A stretch of DNA of 64,000 nt from Paenibacillus pabuli (GTDB taxonomy: Bacteria; Bacillota; Bacilli; Paenibacillales; Paenibacillaceae). Shown here in pieces: positions 35,150 to 44,911 of the stretch. The DNA lies in contig NZ_JBDOIO010000003.1 in NCBI RefSeq assembly GCF_039831995.1, forward strand, positions 3,534,001 through 3,598,000, read 5' to 3'. Position 1 is the stretch's first letter; the number at the start of each line of letters is the position of its first letter. The notes under the pieces are model-generated. The model had not been told where the DNA came from, searched no databases, and was given only the letters and a program-made list of their open reading frames with translations. The position numbers and the translations under genes are program-made.

Positions 35150-36151
35150 CTAGGGATGGATAATGACGGTAGACTCGTCCACCCATTCCACGCCTTCTTC
35201 GTGGTAAAATGCCAGCTTCTGCATGAGCTGCACCAGTGCTTCATCCTTGCGCTTAGCCTCAATCATGACATCAAGTTCCGGCGTATCTGCAGCGATATGG
35301 CGCAAAAAGGATAGCAGCGGCTCCACCTCAACGCCATCCGCATGCCCACGGATATCCTTCTCGCTCTTCGGGCTCGAGACGTGAATTTTCGGCGGCAATG
35401 GCCGATCTGCAGGGGAATCTGCCTGTGCCAGCGGGGACTGCCACGTCTTCCATATGTCAGGCCACAAATCCCATGGCTGTTCGCCTTCATTATTGACCCA
35501 CTGATGATGAATATCCAGCACCATCGGCAGTCCCAAATGCAGACATACGGCCAGCGTTTCGGGTACGTTGAATGTTTTATCATCATTTTCGAGTGTCATT
35601 CGTTCCTGGATATCCCGATCAAGCTTCAGAAAATTTTCCTCAAAGCGCAGCGCTGCACTAGGCTTGTCCCCGTATGCACCACCAATATGTATATTGTTCT
35701 TGGCAGTGGCATTCAGACCCATGGCATCCAGCATCCGAACATGATGACGAAGGTCACGCATAGAATTCCGGAGCACTTCCTCCCGCGGGGTGCTTAGGAC
35801 GGTAAAATGATCCGGATGGAAGGATACGCGCATTCCATTCTCCTTCACAAAATCACCAATAGCAGCAAAATCAGACTGGAGTGCCGGGAATGGATCCCAA
35901 TCCATCAGATCCTCATGGGTTGCCAGTGGAATCAATTTGGAGGAGAAGCGGTATACATGAATATGGCTGCCCTTGTTATGTCTGAGCAAACGTAACGTAT
36001 TATGCAAATTCTCGGCTGCAATCCGTTCCAGCTTGCGAATGGCTGCATCCCTGTCATCGATTTTCTTGAAGCTGGCCATGGTCATCGTGCGGGAAGGAGA
36101 CGCATTCTCTACCAGCACAGACATCGCCACATAACCAAAACGTACAAGCAT
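35150..36151 (-). CDS. uvsE: UV DNA damage endonuclease
   Basis: A 333-residue TIM-barrel endonuclease that nicks 5' to UV photoproducts in an excision pathway separate from UvrABC. The start MLVRFGYVAMSV, then KLERIAAENLHNTLRLLRHN, HVYRFSSKLIPLATH, RVSFHPDHFTVLSTP, NIHIGGAYGDKP, LENDDKTFN and MVLDIHHQWVN are all UvsE landmarks, including the metal-binding His and Glu residues. ATG 36151 has GAGAGGA about 9 nt upstream; the frame upstream to 36193 lacks a site. The gene fits a spore former needing UV protection. Confidence 0.94.
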   Translation of the reverse strand: MLVRFGYVAMSVLVENASPSRTMTMASFKKIDDRDAAIRKLERIAAENLHNTLRLLRHNKGSHIHVYRFSSKLIPLATHEDLMDWDPFPALQSDFAAIGDFVKENGMRVSFHPDHFTVLSTPREEVLRNSMRDLRHHVRMLDAMGLNATAKNNIHIGGAYGDKPSAALRFEENFLKLDRDIQERMTLENDDKTFNVPETLAVCLHLGLPMVLDIHHQWVNNEGEQPWDLWPDIWKTWQSPLAQADSPADRPLPPKIHVSSPKSEKDIRGHADGVEVEPLLSFLRHIAADTPELDVMIEAKRKDEALVQLMQKLAFYHEEGVEWVDESTVIIHP

Positions 36152-36307
36152 GGTGTTCTTCCTCTCTGTTAGGGCGGAATTCCTGTCCGGCATCTGCTGC
36201 CGTCAGGTTTTCCCGTCACTGTATATAACCAAGTTTTACCCTAAAAGAAAGACCGTAATCGCTTGCCGTGCAATTGTCGTTCAATGGTCCCATTCATGAA
36301 ATACGGT

Positions 36308-36631
36308 TTATCCCTGCGCCTGTTCACCAAAGAACATCTCGTCCGCAAGTTTAGTCTGAACGCGGGATTCTTCCTCATCCAGCTTGCGGATGAGCAGCAT
36401 CTCCACTTCAGTCACTTCGTGCCCTTGGAAGTTGATCTCCGCAATGGAGGCAACGATCTTCACGATGGCTACCGCCACATTGTCAGGTGTATAGGCAATA
36501 ACCTTCTGACCGGTCGGAAAGACTCGGAAGCCCTGTTTTACCATTTTGCCGCGGCCGTATTCCAGCAGTTCAAACAGCTCCTGCTCGCTCTTGAATTTGC
36601 ATACGGAATTGAATTCAGTCTGAAATCCCAT
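36308..36631 (-). CDS. Hypothetical protein (possibly DUF2584-like)
   Basis: A 107-residue soluble protein beginning MGFQTEFNSVCKFK and containing GFRVFPTGQKVIAYTPDNVAVAIVKIVAS, which suggests a small beta-rich fold. The MGxxxEFN start followed by a GxRxxP segment recalls DUF2584 proteins of Bacillales, but I could not verify that. GGAGG lies 8 nt before the ATG. It sits 61 nt after ddl in the same direction and may share its transcript. Confidence 0.7.
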   Translation of the reverse strand: MGFQTEFNSVCKFKSEQELFELLEYGRGKMVKQGFRVFPTGQKVIAYTPDNVAVAIVKIVASIAEINFQGHEVTEVEMLLIRKLDEEESRVQTKLADEMFFGEQAQG

Positions 36632-36692
36632 CCATATCCCTCCTTGTAAAGTCTTCTACGTTAATGTGTAATTGAAGATTCCAACTTAGAAT

Positions 36693-37793
36693 TTAAGCCT
36701 GCACGCCGTTCTCGTAGTTCAGTGCTTGCTTGCGGTTATAACGCTCCAAAGCCAGCTCAATCATGCGATCCAGCAGTTCCGCATACGATACCCCTGTCTC
36801 GCGCCACAGCAATGGATACATGCTATACGGCGTAAAGCCAGGCATTGTGTTTACTTCATTAATAAGCAATGCCCCATCCGATTTGCGAATGAAGAAGTCA
36901 GCCCGGGAAATACCGTTGCCTTCAATCGCACGGAATGCCTGCAAGGCTGCCTCACGGATACGATCAGCGGCTTCAGGATCCAGCGGAGCGGGAATCAGCA
37001 TCTGTGATTGGCCATCAATATATTTAGCTGCATAGTCATAATATTCACCAGAGGATACGATTTCTCCTGGCACCGAAGCCATCGGCTCATCATTACCAAG
37101 TACGCTCACTTCTACTTCACGCGCCTCAACAAACTCCTCAATGACAACCTTCGTATCGTACCGCAGTGCAAATTCGACGGCCGTCTTCAGTTCATCCCGA
37201 TTACGTGCTTTGGAAATCCCTACGCTGGAGCCGAGGTTCGCCGGTTTGATGAAACATGGGTAGCCCAGCTGTTCCTCCACTTGCAGGATCATGTCGTGCT
37301 CGGTCTGCTTCCACTGGGTCGCATTAAAATAAGTAAAGGCACATTGGTCGATTCCAGCCTGTGCAAACAGCTTTTTCATAACCACTTTGTCCATACCGCC
37401 TGCCGAAGCCAGTACACCTGCACCCACATAAGGCATATCCGCCATCTCGAACATCCCCTGGATCGTACCATCCTCACCAAACGTACCGTGCAGCAGCGGG
37501 AACATGACGTCCAGTGCATCTTCTCCACCATACAAACGTGCAAACAGGGCGTTCAGCGCTTCCTGGGTTCCGCCCGCTGCCTGCTCCAGCTTCAGGTCCT
37601 CGATCTGCGCGAATGGCGCGTGCATCACAGCTCCCTTTTTCCATGTCCCCTGCTTGGAGATATAGAAAGGAACCAGTTCATATTTCTCATAATCAAAAGC
37701 GTTCGTTACAGCAAACGCCGTTTGCAGCGATACTTCGTGTTCCCCTGATTTTCCGCCGTAAACGACGCCAACTGTTAATTTATCCATACTCAT
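36693..37793 (-). CDS. ddl: D-alanine--D-alanine ligase
   Basis: A 366-residue ATP-grasp ligase that makes the D-Ala-D-Ala end of peptidoglycan precursors. It has VVYGGKSGEHEVSLQ, PLLHGTFGEDGTIQG, CFIKPANLGSSVGISK and NEVNTMPGFTPYSMYP. The omega-loop contains DYAAKYIDG with the Lys-Tyr pair; in D-Ala-D-Lac ligases the Tyr is replaced by Phe, so normal D-Ala-D-Ala synthesis is expected. GGAGG precedes the ATG by 6 nt. The van-like genes at 43-47 kb are not linked to it. Confidence 0.95.
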   Translation of the reverse strand: MSMDKLTVGVVYGGKSGEHEVSLQTAFAVTNAFDYEKYELVPFYISKQGTWKKGAVMHAPFAQIEDLKLEQAAGGTQEALNALFARLYGGEDALDVMFPLLHGTFGEDGTIQGMFEMADMPYVGAGVLASAGGMDKVVMKKLFAQAGIDQCAFTYFNATQWKQTEHDMILQVEEQLGYPCFIKPANLGSSVGISKARNRDELKTAVEFALRYDTKVVIEEFVEAREVEVSVLGNDEPMASVPGEIVSSGEYYDYAAKYIDGQSQMLIPAPLDPEAADRIREAALQAFRAIEGNGISRADFFIRKSDGALLINEVNTMPGFTPYSMYPLLWRETGVSYAELLDRMIELALERYNRKQALNYENGVQA

Positions 37794-37924
37794 GCGTTAC
37801 CTCCGATTATGTGTGCATGATGCCGTCATACCTCATGTTCAGCATCAATTTTATTCTTGTCTTAGGGTTATTTTACACGGAACTGAATGTCCGCGTCACC
37901 AAATCCCTGTATATCTTTCTTCAT

Positions 37925-38944
37925 TTAGAACTCATCTGCAATATGAAAAAGCCGGTACACCGTCCGCTCTGTCCAAGCGTAAGAATCCCGGTAATCCCAG
38001 TAGCGGTGGCGACTGCTGACTGTATGTGCATTGACAAGCGGCATGCCTCCCGCATCAAAGGCAGTCACAACGGTACTATGCTGGAACCTGCCGTCTCCGT
38101 CCCAATCGTAGAGAATGACATCTCCGAGCATGAGTTGCTCCGGACGATCGACTTCAGTTGCTGTCAGACCCCAGCTGCTGCTCCCCAGATACCGCTCCAG
38201 ACTGTTGGATACGGCCCAGCTGTAGCTCCACATTTCGGTGCTGTTCACATAGCCTTTGTACCACCAGCCCGCTTCTCTTCTACCAGTATAGTGGATGGGT
38301 GCTCCCCCTGCAAAGAGACATTGGGAGACGTAATTGGTGCAGTCTACCTCGAATTCCTCAAATGCCGGGTTTCCTGCATTCCACCATCGATCTGCATAAG
38401 CGACAGCCAGGTCTCTCCGGTATAATTGCTGCCTTGAACTCCTTCCCTGGCCAAGCACTTCCCTGTTCAGCAGCGGCCGATTATTCGCCTGTACAAAATC
38501 GGCTTGCTGAAAGGGTCTTCCCTCCCCTGCCGGACGCCGCTCCGGCACTTCTCTCTCTACCCGTCCAATCATCCAGGATCCGCCCTGCCGCAAAAAGGTC
38601 AACCGTTCCCGCTCAATCCGATCCTCCCGGTGGGTGATTCCGCTCTTCTCATAGAAAAGCCTGCTGTACAGTTGAACATCCACGACCGATTCTTCCGGAC
38701 CTTCCGTAACCGTACGCACAAGCTTGGCACTGGTCTCGCTGCGAAGAGGCACTGCACGCCGTTTACGATACCAGTCGTCCAGTCTGGCCATACGCTCTCC
38801 CCGCTCCAGCACAAATTCCGGATCGGTGACGATCCGCTCGCTCGTCTGTGGACGATAGTCGATTTCGCAGCGGTTGTACTGGTTCACATAGGTGTATAAG
38901 GCACTCTTCCATTCCCGTTCCAAGCCTGTGTCCCCCTTTGGCAC
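37925..38944 (-). CDS. Putative amidase-domain protein (Amidase_6-like)
   Basis: A 339-residue protein whose C-terminal about 150 residues match the putative amidase domain seen in Bacillales: RRDLAVAYADRWWNAGNPAFEEFEVDCTNYVSQCLFAGGAPI, then GWWYKG and DVILYDWDGDGRFQHSTVVTAF. The DCTNYVSQ Cys and FQHS His are the likely catalytic pair of a papain-like fold. The N-terminal half is charged and possibly coiled. No signal peptide is seen, although relatives are often exported. The start is GTG 38944 with AGAGAG upstream. Substrate unknown. Confidence 0.82.
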   Translation of the reverse strand: MPKGDTGLEREWKSALYTYVNQYNRCEIDYRPQTSERIVTDPEFVLERGERMARLDDWYRKRRAVPLRSETSAKLVRTVTEGPEESVVDVQLYSRLFYEKSGITHREDRIERERLTFLRQGGSWMIGRVEREVPERRPAGEGRPFQQADFVQANNRPLLNREVLGQGRSSRQQLYRRDLAVAYADRWWNAGNPAFEEFEVDCTNYVSQCLFAGGAPIHYTGRREAGWWYKGYVNSTEMWSYSWAVSNSLERYLGSSSWGLTATEVDRPEQLMLGDVILYDWDGDGRFQHSTVVTAFDAGGMPLVNAHTVSSRHRYWDYRDSYAWTERTVYRLFHIADEF

Positions 38945-39306
38945 TTGAGTTCTCTCTGGAAAATTCAGCTGTGCAAACTACTTCTAATCATATGAGGCGT
39001 ATAACGGTTGTATGTGTTCTGACCACGGATCGAAGGCTGAAATTCGGAGTCTTCGCAGGCAGGAAGTATCGCAACCAACCAATATTCACGAAAACGCCTT
39101 CATTGTTCTCAAAGCTTGTTTGGACAGGCAAAAAGCCCTTTACGTACGGAGGTGAAAACGGTATACTTAAAACTAAAGTTGCAATTATGAAATTACGTTT
39201 CATCTGATGAAACCAACGAACAAGGACACGGAACGATGAAGGCCTGTTCTTCCACCTAAATGAACTTTATCTTCATCTCACCGACACATTTTAAGGAGGT
39301 ACATGT
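38945..39306 (+). promoter_or_regulatory. acnA upstream region with putative promoter
   Basis: This 362-bp gap lies between divergent genes. A likely promoter for acnA is TTTACG (39139-39144), a 17-nt spacer and TATACT (39162-39167), giving a leader of roughly 130 nt. A short inverted repeat TTTCAT-N3-ATGAAA lies within that leader near 39199-39213. I saw no clear CcpC box. Confidence 0.4.
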
Positions 39307-42021
39307 ATGTCAGCCAAGAACCATTTCTCCGCAGCCCGCAGTCTTGAGGTCGGAGGCAAGTCTTACCGCTACTACAGTCTCGATGCTCTTCAGGAAGGCG
39401 GCTACGGCGACCTTTCCAAGCTTCCCTTCTCCATTAAAGTGCTGCTCGAAGCAGCAGTTCGTCAGTTCGACGGACGCGCAATTACCGAAGAACATGTGAA
39501 ACAACTTACCGGCTGGGCAGAAGGCCGTGACAATAACAAGGAAATTCCGTTTATCCCTGCACGTATCGTCCTGCAGGACTTCACTGGCGTACCGGTTGTC
39601 GTGGATCTTGCCGCGATGCGTGATACGGTGAAAAAGGCAGGCGGCGATCCAAAACAGATCAATCCGCTCGTGCCGGTTGACCTCGTTATCGACCACTCCG
39701 TTATGGTTGATGCATTCGGAACCAACGACGCTCTCGACTACAATATCAAGGTTGAGTTCGAGCGTAACGAAGAGCGCTACCGCTTCCTGCGCTGGGCACA
39801 AACGGCATTCAACAACTTCCGTGCTGTACCGCCATCCACAGGGATCGTTCACCAAGTCAACCTGGAGTATCTGGCTTCCGTCGCTGCAACCAAAACGATT
39901 GACGGCGAAACTGTCGTGTTCCCGGATTCCCTCGTAGGTACGGACTCCCACACCACCATGATCAACGGTCTCGGCGTTGTTGGTTGGGGTGTTGGCGGAA
40001 TTGAGGCCGAAGCAGGCATGCTTGGGCAACCGCTCTATTTTGTAACACCTGACGTTATCGGTTTCAAATTGACTGGCAGCCTGAGCGAAGGCGCAACAGC
40101 TACGGATCTGGCACTCACTGTCACTCAAATGCTTCGTAAAAAAGGCGTAGTCGGCAAATTTGTCGAGTTCTACGGTCCAGGCCTTGCTAACATCAGCCTC
40201 GCTGACCGTGCGACTGTTGCCAACATGGCACCGGAATACGGCGCTACGATTGGTTTCTTCCCTGTCGATAGCGAGACACTGAACTACATGCGCAGTACGG
40301 GACGTTCCGACGAGCAAGTGGATCTGGTTGAAGCTTATTACAAAGCACAAGGCATGTTCCGGACTTCCAGCACGGTTGATCCAGAATTCACCGATGTGAT
40401 CGAGCTGGATCTCGCTTCCGTGGTACCAAGCCTTGCAGGTCCTAAGCGTCCGCAGGATCGCATCGAGCTGACACAAATGAAGGATAGCTTCAACAGCATC
40501 ATTCGTACCCCGGTCGATAAAGGCGGATACGGGCTGAGCGATGAGAAGATTGAAGAAACAGTGCCTGTGAAGCACCCTGACGGTTCCACTAGTGAACTGA
40601 AAGCAGGCGCGGTTGTCATTGCAGCGATCACAAGCTGCACCAACACATCCAACCCAAGCGTTATGCTCGGAGCGGGTCTTCTGGCGAAAAAAGCAGTTGA
40701 GCGCGGTCTGACCAAACCAGGCTACGTAAAAAGCAGCTTGACTCCAGGTTCCCTCGTCGTTACCGAGTATCTCGAAAAATCAGGCCTGAACGTATACCTC
40801 GATCAGCTCGGATTTAACGTTGCCGGTTACGGTTGTGCAACTTGTATCGGTAACTCCGGCCCACTGCCAGACGAAGTAAGCGAAGCAATTTCCGAGAACG
40901 ATATGACTGTAGCAGCTGTATTGTCCGGTAACCGTAACTTCGAAGGCCGTGTACATGCTCAGGTAAAAGCCAACTACCTGGCTTCTCCACCACTCGTGGT
41001 AGCTTATGCTCTCGCGGGTACGGTTAATATTGATTTTGCTACCGATCCAATCGGTTATGATACGAATAACGAGCCTGTCTTCCTGAAAGACCTCTGGCCT
41101 AGCTCCGAGGAAATCAAGGATGCCATTGCAAGCTCACTGAATGCTCAGATGTTCCGCAACAAATACGAGAACGTATTTACGGCTAATGAGCGTTGGAATA
41201 ACATTCCTGTACCGGAAGGCGAACTGTATGAGTGGGATCCAAACTCCACTTATATTCAGAACCCGCCATTCTTCCAAAACCTTGGCGACAAACTGACCGA
41301 TATCGCAGATATCCGCTCTGCACGCGTTATGGCATTGCTGGCTGACTCCGTAACAACGGATCACATCTCGCCAGCGGGTAATATTGCTCCATCCAGTCCA
41401 GCTGGACTGTACCTGAAAGAGCATGGCGTTGAACGCAAAGACTTCAACTCTTACGGCTCACGCCGTGGTAACCATGAAGTCATGATGCGTGGTACGTTTG
41501 CCAACATTCGCATTCGTAACCAGGTAGCTCCGGGTACGGAAGGTGGTATTACGAAGTACCTGCCAACGGATGAAGAGATGTCCATCTACGATGCTTCCAT
41601 GAAGTATCAGGACGAAGGTCAGAACCTGATCGTTATTGCAGGTAAAGAGTATGGTACAGGCAGCTCCCGTGACTGGGCGGCAAAAGGTACATTCCTGCTC
41701 GGCGTTAAAGCCGTTATCGCAGAAAGCTTCGAGCGTATCCACCGCAGTAACCTGGTGGGCATGGGCGTAATGCCACTGCAATTCCAGGAAGGCCATGGAT
41801 GGTCCAGCCTCGGTCTGAATGGACGTGAAACGTATGACATTACGGGCCTCAGCAATGATGTGAAGCCTGGACAAGAGTTGACGGTTACGGTAACCCGTGA
41901 AGACGGAACCAAGTTCGACTTCCCTGTCATCGCTCGTCTCGACAGCATGGTTGACGTGGACTACTACCACAACGGTGGTATCCTGCAAACCGTATTGCGT
42001 CAGATGATGAAAAAAGCTTAA
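39307..42021 (+). CDS. acnA: Aconitate hydratase (aconitase A)
   Basis: A 904-residue TCA-cycle enzyme that interconverts citrate and isocitrate through aconitate; in Bacillus it also acts as an RNA-binding iron sensor. The [4Fe-4S] ligands are in [17 protein letters not shown] (about 436-452) and [13 protein letters not shown] (about 508-520). Further landmarks are [33 protein letters not shown] and, in the swivel domain, [19 protein letters not shown] [23 protein letters not shown] precedes the ATG by 7 nt. Codon use looks more biased than in its neighbours, fitting high expression. A strong terminator follows. Confidence 0.97.
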   Translation: MSAKNHFSAARSLEVGGKSYRYYSLDALQEGGYGDLSKLPFSIKVLLEAAVRQFDGRAITEEHVKQLTGWAEGRDNNKEIPFIPARIVLQDFTGVPVVVDLAAMRDTVKKAGGDPKQINPLVPVDLVIDHSVMVDAFGTNDALDYNIKVEFERNEERYRFLRWAQTAFNNFRAVPPSTGIVHQVNLEYLASVAATKTIDGETVVFPDSLVGTDSHTTMINGLGVVGWGVGGIEAEAGMLGQPLYFVTPDVIGFKLTGSLSEGATATDLALTVTQMLRKKGVVGKFVEFYGPGLANISLADRATVANMAPEYGATIGFFPVDSETLNYMRSTGRSDEQVDLVEAYYKAQGMFRTSSTVDPEFTDVIELDLASVVPSLAGPKRPQDRIELTQMKDSFNSIIRTPVDKGGYGLSDEKIEETVPVKHPDGSTSELKAGAVVIAAITSCTNTSNPSVMLGAGLLAKKAVERGLTKPGYVKSSLTPGSLVVTEYLEKSGLNVYLDQLGFNVAGYGCATCIGNSGPLPDEVSEAISENDMTVAAVLSGNRNFEGRVHAQVKANYLASPPLVVAYALAGTVNIDFATDPIGYDTNNEPVFLKDLWPSSEEIKDAIASSLNAQMFRNKYENVFTANERWNNIPVPEGELYEWDPNSTYIQNPPFFQNLGDKLTDIADIRSARVMALLADSVTTDHISPAGNIAPSSPAGLYLKEHGVERKDFNSYGSRRGNHEVMMRGTFANIRIRNQVAPGTEGGITKYLPTDEEMSIYDASMKYQDEGQNLIVIAGKEYGTGSSRDWAAKGTFLLGVKAVIAESFERIHRSNLVGMGVMPLQFQEGHGWSSLGLNGRETYDITGLSNDVKPGQELTVTVTREDGTKFDFPVIARLDSMVDVDYYHNGGILQTVLRQMMKKA

Positions 42022-42057
42022 TTGCATGAACCTTTAATGCGATACATTAATATCAAA

Positions 42058-42104
42058 AAAGCTCCCCGCCACGTGCACTCGGCACGTGATGGGGAGCTTT
42101 TTTT
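42058..42104 (+). terminator. Strong terminator after acnA
   Basis: AAAGCTCCCC (42058-42067) pairs with GGGGAGCTTT (42091-42100), with an inner CACGTGC/GCACGTG stem and a T-run to 42104. Confidence 0.93.
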
Positions 42105-42180
42105 GATGTTTTACGTTCCATGATCGACATAGCTATATCCCTACAGATGGGGTTGATGAAATTCCGAATAGTGAACGCTT

Positions 42181-42495
42181 TTAAAAGTCAATCTTCAAGG
42201 CCACTTCCGAATCATCAGGTGGTGCAGGGATACGATATACTCCCCTGCAATTTAGTTTCTCCACGTTAATCCAGTCCATAAAGTCATCCCCTCCGTAACA
42301 CCGCACAAAAACGGCGTATTCCAACTTACCCTCATGATCGATGGACTCTGTGTACTGGGTGAACGGGTGCTTAAAATCTAAACTCTGCAAGAAATCAGAA
42401 AATTCCCATCTCCACTCTTCCATCTGCTCTGCATATTGGTCTGGGACGTAATAATAGAAACCATCCGGCGTATAGTACGAAATTTTCATTATCAT
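42181..42495 (-). CDS. Hypothetical acidic, aromatic-rich protein
   Basis: A 104-residue soluble protein unusually rich in Tyr, Trp and Phe (KISYYTPDGFYYYVPDQYAEQMEEWRWEFSDF). It has no membrane segment or recognised motif. GGAGG lies 9 nt before the ATG. It follows the next hypothetical gene by 27 nt in the same direction, so the two are probably cotranscribed. Function unknown. Confidence 0.7.
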   Translation of the reverse strand: MIMKISYYTPDGFYYYVPDQYAEQMEEWRWEFSDFLQSLDFKHPFTQYTESIDHEGKLEYAVFVRCYGGDDFMDWINVEKLNCRGVYRIPAPPDDSEVALKIDF

Positions 42496-42522
42496 TCTCT
42501 TTACCCTCCTGCAGCTTATAGA

Positions 42523-42924
42523 TTAGAGTTTCAAAATCTCCATGCCTTCTTTCAGTTGCTGGGATACGATTGTGTTACCCTCAATCCCCTTCGCAAGCTC
42601 CTCTTTGGTTTTATGTACGAGATAATAGGAATATTTGTGCATCAGTTCAGGTCCGGTTAACTCAATGGGTAAGTGAATTGTTTCAACGTCATCCCTGTCG
42701 AAATAGTATCGATACCCTCTCTCTGATTGTCCAACTTTCATCACCGTCTCTATGACTAATAATTCTTCACGAGTACAGCTGTTAATCAAATCTGATCTTT
42801 TCTGCTTCAAAACAGGCACTATTTCTTCACGGTCGGGGGCACGCTCAGCTTCAGCCATTTCACGCTCAATTTCCATGATTGCTCTCATTCTGCCTGCCAA
42901 GTCTATAGCCAATGGATATAACAA
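42523..42924 (-). CDS. Hypothetical protein
   Basis: A 133-residue, mostly helical, charged protein (MRAIMEIEREMAEAERAPDREEIVPVLKQKRSDLINSC, then GYRYYFDRDDVETIHLPIELTGPELMHKYSYY). I place the start at TTG 42924 because AAAGGAGG precedes it by 7 nt; the longer frame to 42999 reads through that box. Not recognised. It pairs with the downstream aromatic-rich protein. Confidence 0.65.
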   Translation of the reverse strand: MLYPLAIDLAGRMRAIMEIEREMAEAERAPDREEIVPVLKQKRSDLINSCTREELLVIETVMKVGQSERGYRYYFDRDDVETIHLPIELTGPELMHKYSYYLVHKTKEELAKGIEGNTIVSQQLKEGMEILKL

Positions 42925-43053
42925 TAAATATCCTCCTTTGTTAATATATTGTCTCGTAATCTTTGGTCCTACTCTACCGCAATAGGAGCCCCTCCGCAAA
43001 CCCTCTAGAGTCTTGTGTTATCCAATCCCGATAACGATGACAGAAAAAAACAG

Positions 43054-43098
43054 AAAAAAGCTTCCCACCACAGTATTAGAACGTGATGAGGAGCTTTA
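43054..43098. repeat. Degenerate copy of the acnA-terminator-like hairpin
   Basis: AAAAAAGCTTCCCACCAC ... GTGATGAGGAGCTTT resembles the acnA terminator 1 kb upstream in both arms, but the stem has mismatches and the T-run is broken. It lies between two minus-strand genes and may be a decayed or weak terminator. Confidence 0.45.
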
Positions 43099-43144
43099 TA
43101 TAATGCATATAAGCATGCTCTATTTACTTGAGGTCACTATCTTC

Positions 43145-43354
43145 CTAATGTCCGATATGATGCTTAGTTTCATCCAGCAGCTGCATTGTACCCATGATTA
43201 AGAACAGACATGACATAAGGATCAGTGAGCCCCCCACCCATCTGGATGTTGCCAATCGATCTGCGTTCCGTCGATATGAAGCATCGGTTACACTTCGGGG
43301 GTACACAAGAAACATCAAACCCGTGCTCATCAATAGTACAGCTATTACGATCAA
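43145..43354 (-). CDS. Small two-TM membrane protein
   Basis: A 69-residue protein with two hydrophobic segments (about 1-18 and 40-60) separated by a basic loop SYRRNADRLATSRW. The start is TTG 43354 with AAGGAGG 9 nt upstream. It directly follows the VanZ-like gene (14 nt), so it may belong to the van-like operon. Small proteins of this shape are annotated DUF6199 in Bacillales, but I cannot confirm that. Confidence 0.65.
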   Translation of the reverse strand: MIVIAVLLMSTGLMFLVYPRSVTDASYRRNADRLATSRWVGGSLILMSCLFLIMGTMQLLDETKHHIGH

Positions 43355-43368
43355 AAGGATCTACCTCC

Positions 43369-43920
43369 TTACACATGGCTCTCCTTAGGATTATACTCCT
43401 TTTTCACCGCTCGGGATTCTCCTCCAACCAACAACTGTTTTATGCCGATAGCCAGGGTAAAAAGAATATATCCAATCATTCCACCTAATGTATTCAGCAT
43501 CAGATCGTCCACATCGAATATGCCCATGCCAGTGAGCAGCTGTGTTACTTCATAGCCTAGACTTAGAAGTAGAGATGACAGAAATACGTTTGCCCCCGAC
43601 AGCAGCTTGTTGCCCATCAGGAGCGGGATGAAAAACCCCAGTGGAATGAAAGCCAGCACATTGCCCAGCAGGTGGATTGCGGTACCCGGACGATGCAGTG
43701 AGAGGCTGTTCCAGTCTCTTGAGATTTCCTGAAATGGCGTCAGGTTGACGGTTCGCGTATGAATCAGGTCCGGTTGTTGAAGGAAAGCCATGAGCTGAAC
43801 CCTGACTACTTCAAAGTCGACTGGACCTCCTTTAAAGAGAATCAGCTTGGTTAGTAGATATAAATAGATGATTAACATGGCGATCCAAAGGATTTTATGT
43901 TTGAACTTTGTCTGCCTCAT
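43369..43920 (-). CDS. VanZ-family membrane protein
   Basis: A 183-residue protein with about five membrane segments. It has the VanZ pattern: a long extracytoplasmic loop ending in VNLTPFQEI, then LLGNVLAFIPLGFFIPLL, SLGYEVTQLLTG and FDVDDLMLNTLGGMIGY. VanZ of Tn1546 gives low-level teicoplanin resistance by an unsettled mechanism. It lies 28 nt downstream of a vanY-like gene and two genes from a vanRS pair, as in glycopeptide-resistance clusters, but no vanHAX is present. Confidence 0.9.
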   Translation of the reverse strand: MRQTKFKHKILWIAMLIIYLYLLTKLILFKGGPVDFEVVRVQLMAFLQQPDLIHTRTVNLTPFQEISRDWNSLSLHRPGTAIHLLGNVLAFIPLGFFIPLLMGNKLLSGANVFLSSLLLSLGYEVTQLLTGMGIFDVDDLMLNTLGGMIGYILFTLAIGIKQLLVGGESRAVKKEYNPKESHV

Positions 43921-43948
43921 GTTGATGAACCTCCTTTGTACAGCCCTG

Positions 43949-44812
43949 TTATTCCTTTACTGTGACGATGACCCCATCCATGTTATCCCCCGATATTTCA
44001 TATTCACCTTGCTCAGGTATGTAAACGGTCGTATCTTTGGCGGCCAGGTAATAGCGGATATGATACTTCTCACCCTCCACTTCAACCATAATGTCCTCTT
44101 TCTCTTTTAGCAAATCCAGATACTGTTCCAGCACCAGGTTATTCTTATACATGACAGCACTATGCGGAAGTCCCACATATCGAAAGTGCCAGGGTTCATA
44201 TTGAATCCCCGTGATGCTCACCTTGTCCTTTGGATAACGTAGGATAAAACCATATTTCCAAGCGTTCTTCTCGAGCCAGGCGCCTTCTGGCGCTTCATCC
44301 ATGGTGGCCAGTGCGGAGCCGATATCCAGAGATAATCCGAGATTATGCTCACTGTGTCCTGCCGGAAGCGCGTAGTCTGATCCCTTTTCCCGATAAAGTT
44401 CATCCTGCTTGGCCAAGTCCCGATATCCACTGCTGATGAGAAAATAGCGCACTCCCTCTTCACCCGCTGCTTCAATCATCTTCTGAAACGCTTGGGCTAC
44501 CTCTCTTGAGAGCAATATGTTCTGATCCAGCAATCCGTATCCACGGACCAAATCATCCTGCTGCGCCACATTTACAATATCGGTTCTTACGCCTTCCGGA
44601 TGAACCGGATAGCTTGAATTAACAAGCAGCAAGTTGCCCTTATGTACCTGATCCTGAATATTACCCGTGACAGATACGGTATATCCGGCATGGCTTACAC
44701 GTGTATCCTGAATTTCGATAGACATCTCATCCTTTTGCAGAAAAGATGCCGGCGATCTTGCAACCATATATCCAATCAAAATGATGCATATCAATAAGCC
44801 CCACTTCTTCAT
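43949..44812 (-). CDS. D,D-carboxypeptidase, VanY family
   Basis: A 287-residue zinc peptidase with one N-terminal membrane anchor (MKKWGLLICIILIGYMVA). The peptidase M15B domain has ISSGYRDLAKQDELY, the zinc motif SEHNLGLSLDIG (S-x-H-x6-D) and EPWHFRYVG (catalytic Glu and third zinc His). It trims the terminal D-Ala from pentapeptide. A C-terminal tail of about 50 residues (YHIRYYLAAKDTTVYIPEQGEYEISGDN) is extra to the catalytic core. ATG 44812 follows AAAGGAGG by 9 nt; the longer frame to 44842 includes that box. Confidence 0.92.
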   Translation of the reverse strand: MKKWGLLICIILIGYMVARSPASFLQKDEMSIEIQDTRVSHAGYTVSVTGNIQDQVHKGNLLLVNSSYPVHPEGVRTDIVNVAQQDDLVRGYGLLDQNILLSREVAQAFQKMIEAAGEEGVRYFLISSGYRDLAKQDELYREKGSDYALPAGHSEHNLGLSLDIGSALATMDEAPEGAWLEKNAWKYGFILRYPKDKVSITGIQYEPWHFRYVGLPHSAVMYKNNLVLEQYLDLLKEKEDIMVEVEGEKYHIRYYLAAKDTTVYIPEQGEYEISGDNMDGVIVTVKE

Positions 44813-44911
44813 CCCTGCTCCTCCTTTGCCTCTTAACATCAAGGATAGAGAAAACTAGTTAAAGAAAAAGCAGGGCATTTTTAAAGTTTTTCTTAAATTT
44901 GACTGCAAACC

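Noticed and set aside
36693..37793. Ddl as a D-Ala-D-Lac ligase belonging to the van-like genes
   Set aside because: The omega-loop keeps Lys-Tyr (AAKY), typical of D-Ala-D-Ala ligases, and it is 5 kb away from the vanRSYZ-like set with other genes between.
39310..40575. Antisense open frame of 421 codons opposite acnA
   Set aside because: A shadow of the strongly codon-biased aconitase gene; no recognisable domain and no ribosome binding site.
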